From Vicinamibacteria bacterium (lineage in GTDB: Bacteria; Acidobacteriota; Vicinamibacteria; Vicinamibacterales; UBA8438), in NCBI GenBank assembly GCA_022820825.1, contig JAJEEU010000078.1:1-42468 (forward strand): a DNA stretch of 42,468 bases, written 5' to 3'. The translations under genes and the position numbers were made by a program. Positions within the stretch are counted from its first letter, which is position 1; each line of letters begins with the position of its first letter. The notes beneath the pieces were generated by a model, which was not told where the DNA came from, did no database searches, and saw nothing but the letters and a program-made list of their open reading frames with translations. This document shows, piece after piece, positions 33,855-42,468 of this stretch.

Positions 33855-35231
33855 TCACTGCTGATCGTTCGAGTTGCGGGCGTTGCGCGCCGCGACACGG
33901 GCCTTGTACTCGGCCTCGTCGATGTAGTAGTAGCTCACCCAGGCGAACGACATCTCGTCGATGGTCCGCTGCCCGTATACCACGTTGTTGCGCGGATCGG
34001 GATTCACGCGCAGCGACTCCGAGTTGTCGTGCCACGTGCTCACGTGGATGACGGTTCCCGCCGGCAGCACCGGCGCGGCGTGCTCCGCGTAGTTGTACAC
34101 GAGGTGCCAGTTGAAGTACCACTTGGGCACGCAGTTCAGCGTCACCTGCTCCATCAGCGGCGCCGCGCCGTACGGACCCGGCGCGCGTTTCAGCACGTTC
34201 CCCTCCTCGTCGGTCTGCGGAATGATCGCCTCGATGCACTGCGCCTGGCCGCGGGTGTGCAGGTGCGGCTGGAACGCGGTGACGACCGCCGGCTCGGTCA
34301 GCAGCGTGTAGCCGTCCGTGCGCACGCTGTGCTGGCCCGCCGGGATCAGCAGGTCGTCGTCGTCGCCCATGTGCTGGCTGATCAGCGTGTACTTCGGCTC
34401 GTATCCCGACGGATAGAGCTGCAGTCCGAGCTTGACCATGACGGGAATCTCTTCGCCGTAGGGATGCAGGTGCAGGCCGAAACGGATCTTCGTCCCCGCC
34501 TTGATCAGCCGCCCGGTGCCGTCGTCGAAGATATCGCCGTTCTTGCCGACGGCGTACTCGTTGAGAAAGTTGCCGCGCGTGATGTCGTCGTCGAAGACCG
34601 TCATGTGGGTCGTCGCGTGGTGCACGACCTCCAGGCTGCGGGCATCCGGCTTCATCTCGACGGCCTTGATGTAGCGATCCTCGGTCAGGCCGGGGTCGAC
34701 GATGATGTTCGGGAACTGGTCCGGCCCGTCCGGCGGCAGCATGTACGGCTCCGGCATCGCGACGATCAGGTCCGGCTCGCCCATGCGCCAGTCCTCGGGG
34801 CCGGGGAACTCCACCGGCGGCGGCGCATCGGCCGGGTTGCCGCGCGGCGCGCCCGCGTCCACCCAGGCTCCAATCGTTGCGATCTCCTCGTCCGTCAGCG
34901 AAGGATCGTCCTTGAACTCCTGGATGCCGATGCGCCTGTCGATGTACCAGGGCGGCATCTCGCGCGCCTCGACGTAGCGCTTGATCGACCGCGCCCACGG
35001 CCGCACGTCCTCGTACGTCACGAGCGACATCGGCGCGATGGCGCCCGGACGATGGCAGATCTGGCAACTGCGCTGGAGGATCGGCACGACGTCCTTCGTG
35101 AACGTGACGTCGTGTCCCGCGTCCGCCGGCTGGGCCAGCGCAACCTGTCCGCCGGTCACTGCGAACAGCACCGCGGCGACCGCCAGCAACCGCGGCAAAC
35201 CCCTAGAGTCGAATAGAGATCCGAGTGGCAT
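33855..35231 (-). CDS. Cytochrome c/Cu ascorbate-dependent monooxygenase-like fusion, paralog 3
   Basis: A 458-residue exported protein with a signal peptide (about 10-35), heme motif CQICH (56-60), REMPPWYIDRRIGIQEFKDD and the copper region VVHHATTH, GLHLHPYGEE, FQPHLHTRGQAQ and TIDEMSFAWVSYY. Protein and DNA are very close to paralog 2 along almost the whole length, indicating recent duplication. GGAGGGGAGC precedes the ATG. It heads an operon with the DUF6152 and two PDLxGIW genes, whereas paralog 2 has a different downstream partner. Substrate unknown. Confidence 0.85.
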   Translation of the reverse strand: MPLGSLFDSRGLPRLLAVAAVLFAVTGGQVALAQPADAGHDVTFTKDVVPILQRSCQICHRPGAIAPMSLVTYEDVRPWARSIKRYVEAREMPPWYIDRRIGIQEFKDDPSLTDEEIATIGAWVDAGAPRGNPADAPPPVEFPGPEDWRMGEPDLIVAMPEPYMLPPDGPDQFPNIIVDPGLTEDRYIKAVEMKPDARSLEVVHHATTHMTVFDDDITRGNFLNEYAVGKNGDIFDDGTGRLIKAGTKIRFGLHLHPYGEEIPVMVKLGLQLYPSGYEPKYTLISQHMGDDDDLLIPAGQHSVRTDGYTLLTEPAVVTAFQPHLHTRGQAQCIEAIIPQTDEEGNVLKRAPGPYGAAPLMEQVTLNCVPKWYFNWHLVYNYAEHAAPVLPAGTVIHVSTWHDNSESLRVNPDPRNNVVYGQRTIDEMSFAWVSYYYIDEAEYKARVAARNARNSNDQQ

Positions 35232-35333
35232 GCTCCCCTCCAGACGCGGCGCGGCATGCACGCACGAGCACACGCCCACCAACGTGACTAAAGCTACTCC
35301 CGCCGGCCCCGCCTGTCAAGAATCCGCGCCCGG

Positions 35334-37250
35334 TCAGCGCCCCCCGGCACCCACGCCGGGTAACACCGTCAGCTCCACGTGCGACGGCCGTTGCGCATCG
35401 TGATGAACCGTCTGCACCGCGACGACGAAACGGCCGTCGGTCGCCGGATCGCCGCCGGTATTGGGGTTGCGCGCGAGGTGGGGAAAGTCGGAGGACGACA
35501 CGTCCAGTCTGACGCGGTGGCCGGCCCGGAACACGTTTGCGGTGTATCCGAGATCGATCTCGTACTCGTACGCCCGGCCCGGCTCGATTGGCGACGGCGG
35601 CGCCTTGGAGCCATTGCGGAACCTGGCCCGCACCACCCGGTTCAGGATGTTCTGCGCGAATCCGTCGGGGTGCACGTCGACCAGCTTGGCGGTGAAGTCG
35701 GTATCGCGCGCGGTCGTCGTGGCCCACAACCTGACCTTGACCGGCCCGATGACCGCAAGATCCTCCGCGAGCGGCGCGCTCGTATACACGAGGACGTCGT
35801 CGCGTCGCTCCACCGTCGATTGATCCTGGGCGCCCGAGCGAAAATAGAATCCCAGCGTCAGGCAGCACAGCCCGCCGCCGAGGGCCGGCACCGGCTCGCT
35901 GGGGTCGTAGGTGAAGCTGTCGTCGGGACCGTGCGGCGGCTCGTCGCGCGCGAGCATGCCGTCGCCCCAGCGGCTGTTCGCCCCGCCGCCGCTGGCCAGA
36001 TTGAAGCGCGCGGGCACGGCGCCGGCGGGCGGGAACGCGTCGCCCTCCAGCCAGAAGCCGCTCCCCTCGGTGCCGCTGTCCGGCGGCACCTGCACGAACA
36101 GTTGCGCGCGCGGCTCCCGATCCATCCCGTTGGCGATGCCCTTGACGTGATGGTCGTAGAACCGCAGCCGCAATTCCCGCAGGTCCCGGTCCCCCGCCCC
36201 GCCGAAGCTCACCGCGCCTTCCTGGCCGTGGCCGCCGCCGCCGGTCATGACCAGCAGCGTTCCGGCCCGCGCCGCCTCCGACCCCGCGCCGGAACGCATG
36301 CCGCTGAACGCGCGCACCGACCCGATGTGGAACAGGTCGCCCCAGGCGCCCGTCACCAGCGCGGGGACCGTGATCTTCTCCCACTGCGCCTCGACGTCCA
36401 CCGCCGCCCAGTAGTCGTCGTAGCTCGGGTGCGCCAGCCATTCGTAGTAGTACGGCGCCAGTTCCCGGAAGCCCGCGAAGTCCGCCAGCGGCACTTGACC
36501 GATCCAGTCCCTGGCAATCCGGCGCTCCCCCTCGGCCAGATACGCCCGGGCGGCGCGCTCCGCCGCCTCCGGCGCAGTCCCGCCGGCGATCAGCCGCCGG
36601 CGCTGTGCATCGGGCGCGAAGAACGCCAGCGGCCAGCTCTGGCCGAACCAGAGGTCGAACACGCCGTTCACGTATGTCCAGTGGTCGTGATAGTCCGTCG
36701 CCGTCTGGCCCGGCGCGATGGCGACGAGGTGCGGCGGAGCGGTGAGAGCGGCCTGCCACTGCGTGACGCCCATGTAGGAAGTGCCGGTCATGGCGACCCG
36801 GCCGTTCGACCACGGTTGCGCCGCCGCCCACTCGACGGCGTCGTAGCCGTCGGCCTGCTCCTGGATGATCGGACGGAACACGCCCTCGGAGCGGTAGGTG
36901 CCGCGCGCGTCCTGCGACACCGCGACGTAGCCGTGCTCCGCCCAGAACGCCATCGCCCCGCTCAGGCCGGACGCGAAGCACCCCTGGCCCAGCCGGAAGC
37001 CGTACGGCGTGCGCTGCAGGATGACCGGATAACGTCCCGGCTCCGCGGGCCGGTACACGTCGGTCGCCAGCATGACGCCGTCGCGCATGGGCACACGGAC
37101 CGTTTCGCAGGTGACGCCGGCCCCCGACTCCCGCTCCTGCGCCCGCGGCGGTCCGCCGGCCAGACCGGCAGCCGCGGCGAGGAGAACCGCCGTCGCCAGG
37201 CACCGGCCGGCACGGGACGAACGCGCGCCGGCATGCCGTACCAAACGCAT
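35334..37250 (-). CDS. CocE/NonD-family X-Pro dipeptidyl-peptidase-like hydrolase
   Basis: A 638-residue alpha/beta hydrolase with a signal peptide (about 12-38), so it probably acts in the periplasm or outside. The catalytic serine lies in [13 protein letters not shown], an acidic residue in [12 protein letters not shown] and a histidine in GGGGHGQEG. The C-terminal jelly-roll domain ([40 protein letters not shown]) is diagnostic of the CocE/PepX group, which cleaves esters or acyl peptides including beta-lactam precursors. The start is 20 bp from the divergent threonine synthase start. It may act on products of the nearby oxidases, but no link is shown. Confidence 0.9.
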   Translation of the reverse strand: MRLVRHAGARSSRAGRCLATAVLLAAAAGLAGGPPRAQERESGAGVTCETVRVPMRDGVMLATDVYRPAEPGRYPVILQRTPYGFRLGQGCFASGLSGAMAFWAEHGYVAVSQDARGTYRSEGVFRPIIQEQADGYDAVEWAAAQPWSNGRVAMTGTSYMGVTQWQAALTAPPHLVAIAPGQTATDYHDHWTYVNGVFDLWFGQSWPLAFFAPDAQRRRLIAGGTAPEAAERAARAYLAEGERRIARDWIGQVPLADFAGFRELAPYYYEWLAHPSYDDYWAAVDVEAQWEKITVPALVTGAWGDLFHIGSVRAFSGMRSGAGSEAARAGTLLVMTGGGGHGQEGAVSFGGAGDRDLRELRLRFYDHHVKGIANGMDREPRAQLFVQVPPDSGTEGSGFWLEGDAFPPAGAVPARFNLASGGGANSRWGDGMLARDEPPHGPDDSFTYDPSEPVPALGGGLCCLTLGFYFRSGAQDQSTVERRDDVLVYTSAPLAEDLAVIGPVKVRLWATTTARDTDFTAKLVDVHPDGFAQNILNRVVRARFRNGSKAPPSPIEPGRAYEYEIDLGYTANVFRAGHRVRLDVSSSDFPHLARNPNTGGDPATDGRFVVAVQTVHHDAQRPSHVELTVLPGVGAGGR

Positions 37251-37270
37251 CCGTTTACACTGTAGCCCAC

Positions 37271-38596
37271 ATGCAGTACCAGGCCGTGTTCCGCTGCATC
37301 GCCGGCTGCCCCGGCGAGCACCCGTTGCTGGAGCCGATATACCGCTGCCCGTCATGCGGCAACCTGCTTGAAGTCGCCCACGACCTCGACGCCCTGCGCG
37401 AGCGCGCCGCCGGATCGTGGATGCGGCTGTTCGACGAACGCTACAAGCGCACGGTATGGCCGTACGGTTCCGCGGTATGGGGCAAGAAGGAATGGGTCTG
37501 CCCCGCGGTCGGCGACGAGAGCATCGTCTCGATGGACGAGGGCGGCACCAACCTGTTCTGGGCGGAGCGCTTCGGCGCCGAGCTGGGACTCGACGAGCTG
37601 TGGGTGAAGCAGTGCGGCAACTCGCACACCGGGTCGTTCAAGGACCTGGGCATGACCGTGCTCGTCTCGGTCGTCCGCCAGATGATCCGTTCCGGCGGCA
37701 AGGTCCGGGCCGTCGCGTGCGCGTCCACCGGCGACACGTCCGCGTCGCTCGCGGCGTACGCCGCCGCCGGCAACGTGCCGGCCATCGTCATCCTGCCGCG
37801 CGGCAAGGTGTCCGCGGCTCAACTGATGCAGCCGCTCGCGAACGGCGCCACGGTGCTGGCGCTCGACACCGACTTCGACGGCTGCATGGCCATCGTGCAA
37901 CGGCTGGCGAACGAAGAAGGCATCTACCTCGCCAACTCCATGAACAGCCTCCGCCTGGAGGGCCAGAAGACGGTATCCATCGAGATCGTGCAGCAGTTCG
38001 ACTGGGAGGTGCCGGACGTCGTCATCATTCCGGGCGGCAACCTCGGCAACGTCAGCGCCCTCGGCGCGGGCTTCGACATGATGACCGAGCTGGGGCTCAT
38101 CACGAGGCGGCCGCGGATCGTGGTCGCACAGGCCGCCGCCGCCAACCCGCTCTACCTCGCCTATCGCAACGACTGGCGCTTCGAGCCGATCGAGGCGCGC
38201 ACGACGCAGGCTTCGGCAATCCGGATCGGCAATCCCGTGTCGATCGAGAAGGCGATCCGCACCCTGAAGCGCTATAACGGCATCGTCGAGCAGGCGACGG
38301 AGTCCGAGCTGGCCAATGCGGCCGCGCGCGCGGACCGCACCGGCATGTTCAACTGCCCGCACACCGGCGTGGCGCTCGCTGCGCTCATCAAGCTGCGGCG
38401 CCGTCGCGTCATCACGCCTGGGGACCGCGTCGTCGTGATCTCGACCGCGCACGGCCTCAAGTTCACCGAATTCAAGCGCAAGTACCACGAGACGGCGCTG
38501 GACGACGTTACGCCGGAGCACGCGAACCTGCCCGTCGAATTGCCGCCGGACTACGACGCGGTGCGGCGCGCGGTCGACAGCGCCGCCGCGTCCTGA
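37271..38596 (+). CDS. Threonine synthase (second of two)
   Basis: Predicted PLP enzyme converting O-phosphohomoserine to threonine. The 441-residue product has an N-terminal Cys motif (C9, C13, C26, C29), [14 protein letters not shown], and the PLP lysine K124 in [14 protein letters not shown]. It also has [37 protein letters not shown] as the phosphate loop, and a C-terminal [11 protein letters not shown]. Length and motifs fit bona fide threonine synthases better than the shorter copy at 11443, so this is the more likely biosynthetic enzyme. Confidence 0.9.
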   Translation: MQYQAVFRCIAGCPGEHPLLEPIYRCPSCGNLLEVAHDLDALRERAAGSWMRLFDERYKRTVWPYGSAVWGKKEWVCPAVGDESIVSMDEGGTNLFWAERFGAELGLDELWVKQCGNSHTGSFKDLGMTVLVSVVRQMIRSGGKVRAVACASTGDTSASLAAYAAAGNVPAIVILPRGKVSAAQLMQPLANGATVLALDTDFDGCMAIVQRLANEEGIYLANSMNSLRLEGQKTVSIEIVQQFDWEVPDVVIIPGGNLGNVSALGAGFDMMTELGLITRRPRIVVAQAAAANPLYLAYRNDWRFEPIEARTTQASAIRIGNPVSIEKAIRTLKRYNGIVEQATESELANAAARADRTGMFNCPHTGVALAALIKLRRRRVITPGDRVVVISTAHGLKFTEFKRKYHETALDDVTPEHANLPVELPPDYDAVRRAVDSAAAS

Positions 38597-38611
38597 CACC
38601 GCCGCGCGTGC

Positions 38612-38617
38612 TATGAT
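38612..38617 (+). promoter_or_regulatory. Candidate -10 box for the rhodanese-lolA pair
   Basis: TATGAT lies 41 nt before the ATG at 38658, between the threonine synthase stop and this gene. No -35 hexamer is found at normal spacing (CTGACA is 13 nt away), so support is modest. Confidence 0.3.
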
Positions 38618-38657
38618 TGCCGCTGCGTACACCTGCCCGACGGCGGCTTGAAACCCC

Positions 38658-39032
38658 ATGGCAATTCCCCGCATCGACAAGGAAGCGTTGAAGGAACGGC
38701 TCGACAGCGGCGGGCCCGATGCACCACTGGTGGTGGACGTGCGGCTGAAGTATCCGTACGAGCACAGCAGCGTCCGGATTCCCGGCGCGGTGCGCGTCGA
38801 GCCGCCGGGCTTCGACTGCTCCGCGCTGCCGAAGGACCGGGAAATAGTCACCTACGACTCCGACCCGCAGGAGCTCGTCGGCGCGCAGGTGGCGGCGCGG
38901 CTGATCCGCGGCGGCTACCGGGCCAGCACCCTCAAGGGGGGAATCGTCGAGTGGCTCACCGCGCAGTTCCCGACCGAAGAAAAGAGCGCGCCCACCCAGA
39001 AGCCGCCGAAGGCCGGCGCCCTGAAGGGTTGA
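38658..39032 (+). CDS. Rhodanese-like domain protein lacking the catalytic cysteine
   Basis: A 124-residue cytosolic single-domain protein. The fold signature is present: LVVDVRLKYPYEHSSVRIPGA and LKGGIVEWL. Sulfurtransferases carry Cys in a loop of the form YC..G.RS, but here the loop reads VTYDSDPQEL with Asp at residue 67, so sulfur transfer is unlikely and a binding role is more plausible. The C-terminal 20 residues are Lys/Pro-rich. The stop overlaps the TTG start of lolA, linking the two. Confidence 0.85.
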   Translation: MAIPRIDKEALKERLDSGGPDAPLVVDVRLKYPYEHSSVRIPGAVRVEPPGFDCSALPKDREIVTYDSDPQELVGAQVAARLIRGGYRASTLKGGIVEWLTAQFPTEEKSAPTQKPPKAGALKG

Positions 39033-39709
39033 CGCAGTGCGGGCCCGTCCTTGCCTGCCTGCTGCTGGTCGCCGCGGCCGGCTCCGCATCAGCACAACCA
39101 GGTGACCGTCCGCCCATCGCGGAGCTGACCGCCGCCCTGCAGGCCAAGTACGACACGGTGGACAGCTTCTCGGCCGACTTCGAGCAAACCTACGCCGGAG
39201 GCCTGCTGCGCACGTCCGTCGTGGAGCGCGGCACCGTGCTGATCAAGAAACCCGGCATGATGCGCTGGCGCTACACCTGGCCGGAAGAGAAGCTGTTCGT
39301 ATCCGACGGGGAGTCCCTGTACTCCTACATACCGGCGGACCGCCAGGTCATCGTGGGCGCCGTGCCGGCCGGCGACAACGTCTCCACCCCGGCGCTCTTC
39401 CTCGCCGGCCGGGGACGCCTTGCGCAGGACTTCGTCATCGCCTACGACGACGAGGCGGACACGCCGCCGCACGGCTGGTCCCTGAGCCTCACGCCGGTCC
39501 GCGACGACGCCGACTACGTCCGGCTGCGGCTCGTGGTGGACCGCGCAAGCCTGAGCTTCACGCAGCTCAGCGCAATCGACTTCCAGGGCGCCGTCTCGAC
39601 GTTCGACTTCACGAATCTGGAGGAGAACGAGCGCCTGCCGGACACGCTGTTCGCGTTCGAGATTCCCGCCGGCGTCGACATCATCACCGAGAACGGCTTC
39701 CGCCGCTGA
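39029..39709 (+). CDS. lolA: Outer-membrane lipoprotein carrier protein LolA
   Basis: Periplasmic shuttle that carries lipoproteins from LolCDE to the outer membrane. About 226 residues show LTAALQAKYDTVDSFSADFE, KKPGMMRWRYTWPEEKLFVS, DGESLYSYIPADRQV and AIDFQGAVSTFDFTNLEEN, typical of LolA. The start is a TTG overlapping the rhodanese stop. The resulting signal segment (hydrophobic about 5-17) has no positive residue at its front, so an upstream start inside the rhodanese gene cannot be excluded. Its 3' end overlaps murA by 26 nt, tail to tail. Confidence 0.88.
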   Translation: MTQCGPVLACLLLVAAAGSASAQPGDRPPIAELTAALQAKYDTVDSFSADFEQTYAGGLLRTSVVERGTVLIKKPGMMRWRYTWPEEKLFVSDGESLYSYIPADRQVIVGAVPAGDNVSTPALFLAGRGRLAQDFVIAYDDEADTPPHGWSLSLTPVRDDADYVRLRLVVDRASLSFTQLSAIDFQGAVSTFDFTNLEENERLPDTLFAFEIPAGVDIITENGFRR

Positions 39710-41021
39710 GCTCGCCGGCGTGCGCCCGCGGCGGCCCGTCGTCCGGCTCCACCGCGACCTGCGCGCCGAGTGCGGCCAGCCGCTGTACGAGGTTGGCATA
39801 GCCGCGCTCGACGGTTGCGAGCGGCCCGACGCGGCTCGTGCCGTCGGCCGCGAGCGCCGCCGCGATGAGCGCCATCCCGGATCGCAGGTCGCGCGTGTCG
39901 AGGTCGCGGCCCTTGAGGCGACCGGGCCCGTTCACGATCATGCGGTGCGGATCGCACAGGAACAGGTTGGCGCCCATGCCGCTCAACTGCTCGAGCGCGA
40001 ACAACCGGAGCTCGTACATCCAGTCGTGCACCAGCGTCGACCCCTGCGCCTGGGTTGCCAGCACGCTCACCAGGCTGACCATGTCGCTCGGGAACCCCGG
40101 CCAGGGCGCCGTCGTGATCTGTCGAATCGCCCGCGGCCGGGAGGCATCCACGGTCAGGCGGTCCCCGTCCACCGCGCACCGTACGCGCATCCGCGCCAGC
40201 ACGGATGTGATGGGCTCCAGGTCCGCCTCGCAGGCGCCGCGTATCTCGATCGCGCCGCCGGTCACGGCGGCCAGCACGGCCCAACTGCCGGCTTCGATGT
40301 AGTCGCCGCCGAGCCGACGCGACGCGCCGCCAAGCCGCCGGCCGCCCGTGATGCGCAGGCTGTGGGTGCCGACACCCTCGATGTCCACCCCCATGCTGCG
40401 CAGGAACTCGCACAGCTCCGTCACGTGCGGCTCGCACGCCGCGTGCCGGATCTCGGTCGTGCCGGGCGCTACCGCCGCCGCCAGGATGGCGGTCTCGGTG
40501 CCCGTCACCGACGCCTCCTCCAGGTACACCGAGGCGGCGCGCAGGCCGTCGCCGGCGTCCAGCTCGTGCGCGTCGCCGGCAATCTCGCGGGCGCCCATGG
40601 CGCGCAGCGCCTGCAGGTGCACGCCGATCGTCCGCCGCGCGGGGAAATCGCCGCCGGGCGGCGCCAGACGCGCGTGACCGACCCGCGCCAGGAGCGGACC
40701 GAACAGGAGCACCGATCCGCGCAGGCGGCCGACCAGGCCCGGGTCGGGCTCGGCCGTGGTTACGCGGCGGCAACGCACGTCGAGCGTGGAAGTCCCGATC
40801 CCCTCGACTTCGGCGCCGAGTCCCTGGAGCAGCTCTACCATCACCCCGACGTCCCTGATTCTCGGGACGTTGTTCAGCCGGCAGGGCTGGTCCGTCAGCA
40901 GACAGGCGGCGAGCAGCGGCAGCGCCGCGTTCTTGTTCCCGTCGACCTCGACGCTGCCGGCCAGCGCGTGCCCGCCCTCGACGACCAGCCGCGTCGATCC
41001 TGCACCCCTCGAATCCTGCAT
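39684..41021 (-). CDS. murA: UDP-N-acetylglucosamine 1-carboxyvinyltransferase, Asp variant
   Basis: Transfers enolpyruvate from PEP to UDP-GlcNAc, the first committed step of peptidoglycan synthesis. The 445-residue product has the inside-out barrel motifs GNKNAALPLLAACLL (catalytic Lys30-Asn31), GSVLLFGPLLARVG, DYIEAGSWAVLAAVTGG and APWPGFPSDMVS. At the usual Cys115 loop (GGC.IG.RP) the sequence is PPGGDFPARRTIGVHL, with Asp125 in place of Cys. A Cys-to-Asp change here is a known natural cause of fosfomycin resistance. murB lies 5 nt upstream on the same strand. AroA is excluded by the motifs and neighbour. Confidence 0.94.
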   Translation of the reverse strand: MQDSRGAGSTRLVVEGGHALAGSVEVDGNKNAALPLLAACLLTDQPCRLNNVPRIRDVGVMVELLQGLGAEVEGIGTSTLDVRCRRVTTAEPDPGLVGRLRGSVLLFGPLLARVGHARLAPPGGDFPARRTIGVHLQALRAMGAREIAGDAHELDAGDGLRAASVYLEEASVTGTETAILAAAVAPGTTEIRHAACEPHVTELCEFLRSMGVDIEGVGTHSLRITGGRRLGGASRRLGGDYIEAGSWAVLAAVTGGAIEIRGACEADLEPITSVLARMRVRCAVDGDRLTVDASRPRAIRQITTAPWPGFPSDMVSLVSVLATQAQGSTLVHDWMYELRLFALEQLSGMGANLFLCDPHRMIVNGPGRLKGRDLDTRDLRSGMALIAAALAADGTSRVGPLATVERGYANLVQRLAALGAQVAVEPDDGPPRAHAGELSGGSRSR

Positions 41022-41026
41022 CTGCG

Positions 41027-42031
41027 CTACCCGCACGCCTCCGCCGGCCGCCGCGGCGCCGGCGCACCCTGCCAGTCGAACTCGCCGAGGCACACGATCT
41101 CGTCGCGGAGCATCACGCCCAGCCGGCCGTATACGGTCTCCCGGCACGTCTCCATCAGGCGGCGGATGTCACTGGCGGTCGCCCGCCCCTCGCTCACGAT
41201 GAAGTTGCCGTGAAGGCGCGAAACCTGTGCCCCCCCCACGGACAGGCCCTTGAGCCCGGCGCGGTCGATCAACGCCCCCGCCGACGGCGGAATGCCGTCA
41301 GGCACCGCATCGCGCGTGCCATCCGGGTTCTGGAAGATGCACCCGGCGCTCGGCACGGCCAGCGGCTGCGTCCGCTTGCGATACGCGAGCGAAGCGCCGG
41401 CCACCTTGCGCAGGGCGGCCGGCGCGTCGTCATGCGCCGCGAATTCGGCCCACAACACCGCTTCGCCGCTGCGCTGCAGCCGGCTCGTATCGTACCCGAG
41501 CTCCAGCGCCGCCGGCGCCACCTCCCGCACGCGCCCGTTCGCGTCGGCGAGACACGCCCGCACGAGGTGGGCGCCCAGCAGCTCGCCCTGGAAATGCGCG
41601 TTGCCGTGCAAGCCGCCCCCCACGGTTCCGGGCGTTCCGGCCCAGCGCTCCAGGCCCGCCAGGCCGCGGCTCACCATCCAGCGGATCAGGCCGTTGAGCG
41701 TCACGCCGCCGTCCGCGCGCACCACGCCGGGCCGTGGAATCCCGATTGCGCCGCGCCAGATCCGGAGCACGAGGCCGCGCACCCCGCGCTCGCCGACCAG
41801 CACGTTCGACCCGCCGCCGAGGAGCGTCACGGGCAGCGCCACCTGCCGGCAGACCTCGATCGCGCGCACGATTTCCGCCGCGCTGCGCGTCTCCAGAAAC
41901 CAGTCGGCGGCGCCGCCGGTCCTGAAGGTCGTGCGGCTGTCCAACGCGACAGCGCGCCGCACGCGGTCCCTGCCCAGCGCGACGGCGAATGCCTCGGCGA
42001 TCCGCTCCGTATTCCCTTCAACCATGAACAT
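41027..42031 (-). CDS. murB: UDP-N-acetylenolpyruvoylglucosamine reductase
   Basis: FAD enzyme that reduces the MurA product with NADPH to UDP-MurNAc. The 334-residue product shows TFRTGGAADWFLET, the FAD loop VTLLGGGSNVLVGERGVRGL, GTPGTVGGGLHGNA, LAYRKR, AVPSAGCIFQNP and GGAQVSRLHGNFIVSEG. The proton-donor position is Cys in AGCIFQNP, a variant known in other MurB enzymes (E. coli uses Ser). A second ATG two codons later (42025) is equally possible. It precedes murA by 5 nt, so the two steps are co-expressed. Confidence 0.95.
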   Translation of the reverse strand: MFMVEGNTERIAEAFAVALGRDRVRRAVALDSRTTFRTGGAADWFLETRSAAEIVRAIEVCRQVALPVTLLGGGSNVLVGERGVRGLVLRIWRGAIGIPRPGVVRADGGVTLNGLIRWMVSRGLAGLERWAGTPGTVGGGLHGNAHFQGELLGAHLVRACLADANGRVREVAPAALELGYDTSRLQRSGEAVLWAEFAAHDDAPAALRKVAGASLAYRKRTQPLAVPSAGCIFQNPDGTRDAVPDGIPPSAGALIDRAGLKGLSVGGAQVSRLHGNFIVSEGRATASDIRRLMETCRETVYGRLGVMLRDEIVCLGEFDWQGAPAPRRPAEACG

Positions 42032-42053
42032 CGCCCGCCGCGGCGCGCATTCG

Positions 42054-42468
42054 TCACGCCAGCAATCGGCGCTCCTGCTCGATCAGCGCCTGCACGGCCG
42101 CCTCCTGGCCGCAGGTCTCGAACTCTACCGGTTCACCGGGCGCCAACTGCGCCAGCGCGGGGATATCCGCACTAATCACCGTCCCGATGCGCGGATAACC
42201 GCCGGTGGTCGGCCGATCGGCCATCAGGATAATCGGCTCGCCCGACGGCGGCACCTGAATGGCGCCGGCCGGCACGGCGGCCGACAACAACTCGGGGCCT
42301 TCCTGCTGCAACGGCGGCCCTTCCAACCGGTAGCCCATCCGATCGGATGCGGCCCCCACGCGATAACCCGCATGCGCCAGCGCCGCCGCGCCCGCGGTGC
42401 CGAAGCGGTCGTCGTGCGGCCCCGGCAGCACCCGTACGGGGCGGGCGGCGCGCGCCGGCACGGTGCGG
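42054..42468 (-). CDS. pxpC: 5-oxoprolinase subunit C / biotin-dependent carboxyltransferase-like protein, N-terminus outside window
   Basis: Only the last 138 or so codons are visible; the gene enters from the right edge. The sequence AIQVPPSGEPIILMADRPTT, then GGYPRIGTVI and DIPALAQLAPGEPVEF, is the hallmark of the PxpC/KipA/urea-amidolyase C-terminal domain (cyclophilin-like AHS2). PxpC works with PxpA and PxpB to hydrolyse 5-oxoproline with ATP. RVLPGPHDDRFG upstream also fits. It lies 22 nt before murB on the same strand. The partners would be to the right if present. Confidence 0.85.
   Translation of the reverse strand, partial: RTVPARAARPVRVLPGPHDDRFGTAGAAALAHAGYRVGAASDRMGYRLEGPPLQQEGPELLSAAVPAGAIQVPPSGEPIILMADRPTTGGYPRIGTVISADIPALAQLAPGEPVEFETCGQEAAVQALIEQERRLLA

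Noticed and set aside
1..42468. CRISPR arrays, insertion sequences, prophage genes, rRNA
   Set aside because: No regularly spaced repeats, transposase, integrase, phage structural genes or rRNA sequences were recognised on either strand.

Overview
The window is GC-rich bacterial chromosome. Exported copper monooxygenase/cytochrome c fusions, a repeated exported family recognisable by a P-D-L-x-G-I-W motif, a DUF6152-type protein, a type IV pilus operon and heavy use of GTG and TTG starts all suggest Acidobacteriota, probably of Vicinamibacteria type. That placement is inference from gene content.

Housekeeping left arm (1-12606). A minus-strand run reads pilM, pilN, a fused pilO-pilP, pilQ, an Xaa-Pro peptidase, accB, accC and thiE (cut by the left edge). 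From a shared upstream region, a plus-strand translation operon reads rplM, rpsI, rpsB, tsf, pyrH and frr, followed by a threonine synthase.

Secretome block 1 (12603-20282). It holds a PDLxGIW exported protein, two cytochrome c/Cu-monooxygenase fusions, tRNA-Ala(CGC), a PQQ-type beta-propeller, an LVIVD-repeat protein and an exported protein with an Ig-like tail.

Defence island (20583-31564). One tightly coupled minus-strand operon encodes a C5-cytosine methyltransferase, a GHKL (MORC/MutL-like) ATPase, a Z1-domain helicase-like ATPase, a PD-(D/E)XK protein and an AIPR protein. A Vsr-type nicking endonuclease gene diverges from it. No classical restriction endonuclease is present, so the ATPases, the PD-(D/E)XK protein and AIPR are the likely restriction arm and methylation the likely self mark. 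Beyond vsr lies a scarred stretch with palindromes and the tail of a DUF222/HNH gene, then a DUF2971 gene. The island lies between two highly similar, same-strand monooxygenase genes.

Secretome block 2 (31624-37250). A minus-strand operon encodes a monooxygenase fusion, a DUF6152 protein and two PDLxGIW proteins. Upstream on the same strand is a CocE/NonD-type hydrolase gene.

Right arm (37271-42468). It carries a second threonine synthase, a rhodanese-like protein lacking its catalytic cysteine, lolA, and on the minus strand murA (with Asp in the fosfomycin-target Cys position), murB and the 3' part of a pxpC-type gene cut by the right edge. No CRISPR array, integrase or intact insertion sequence was seen.
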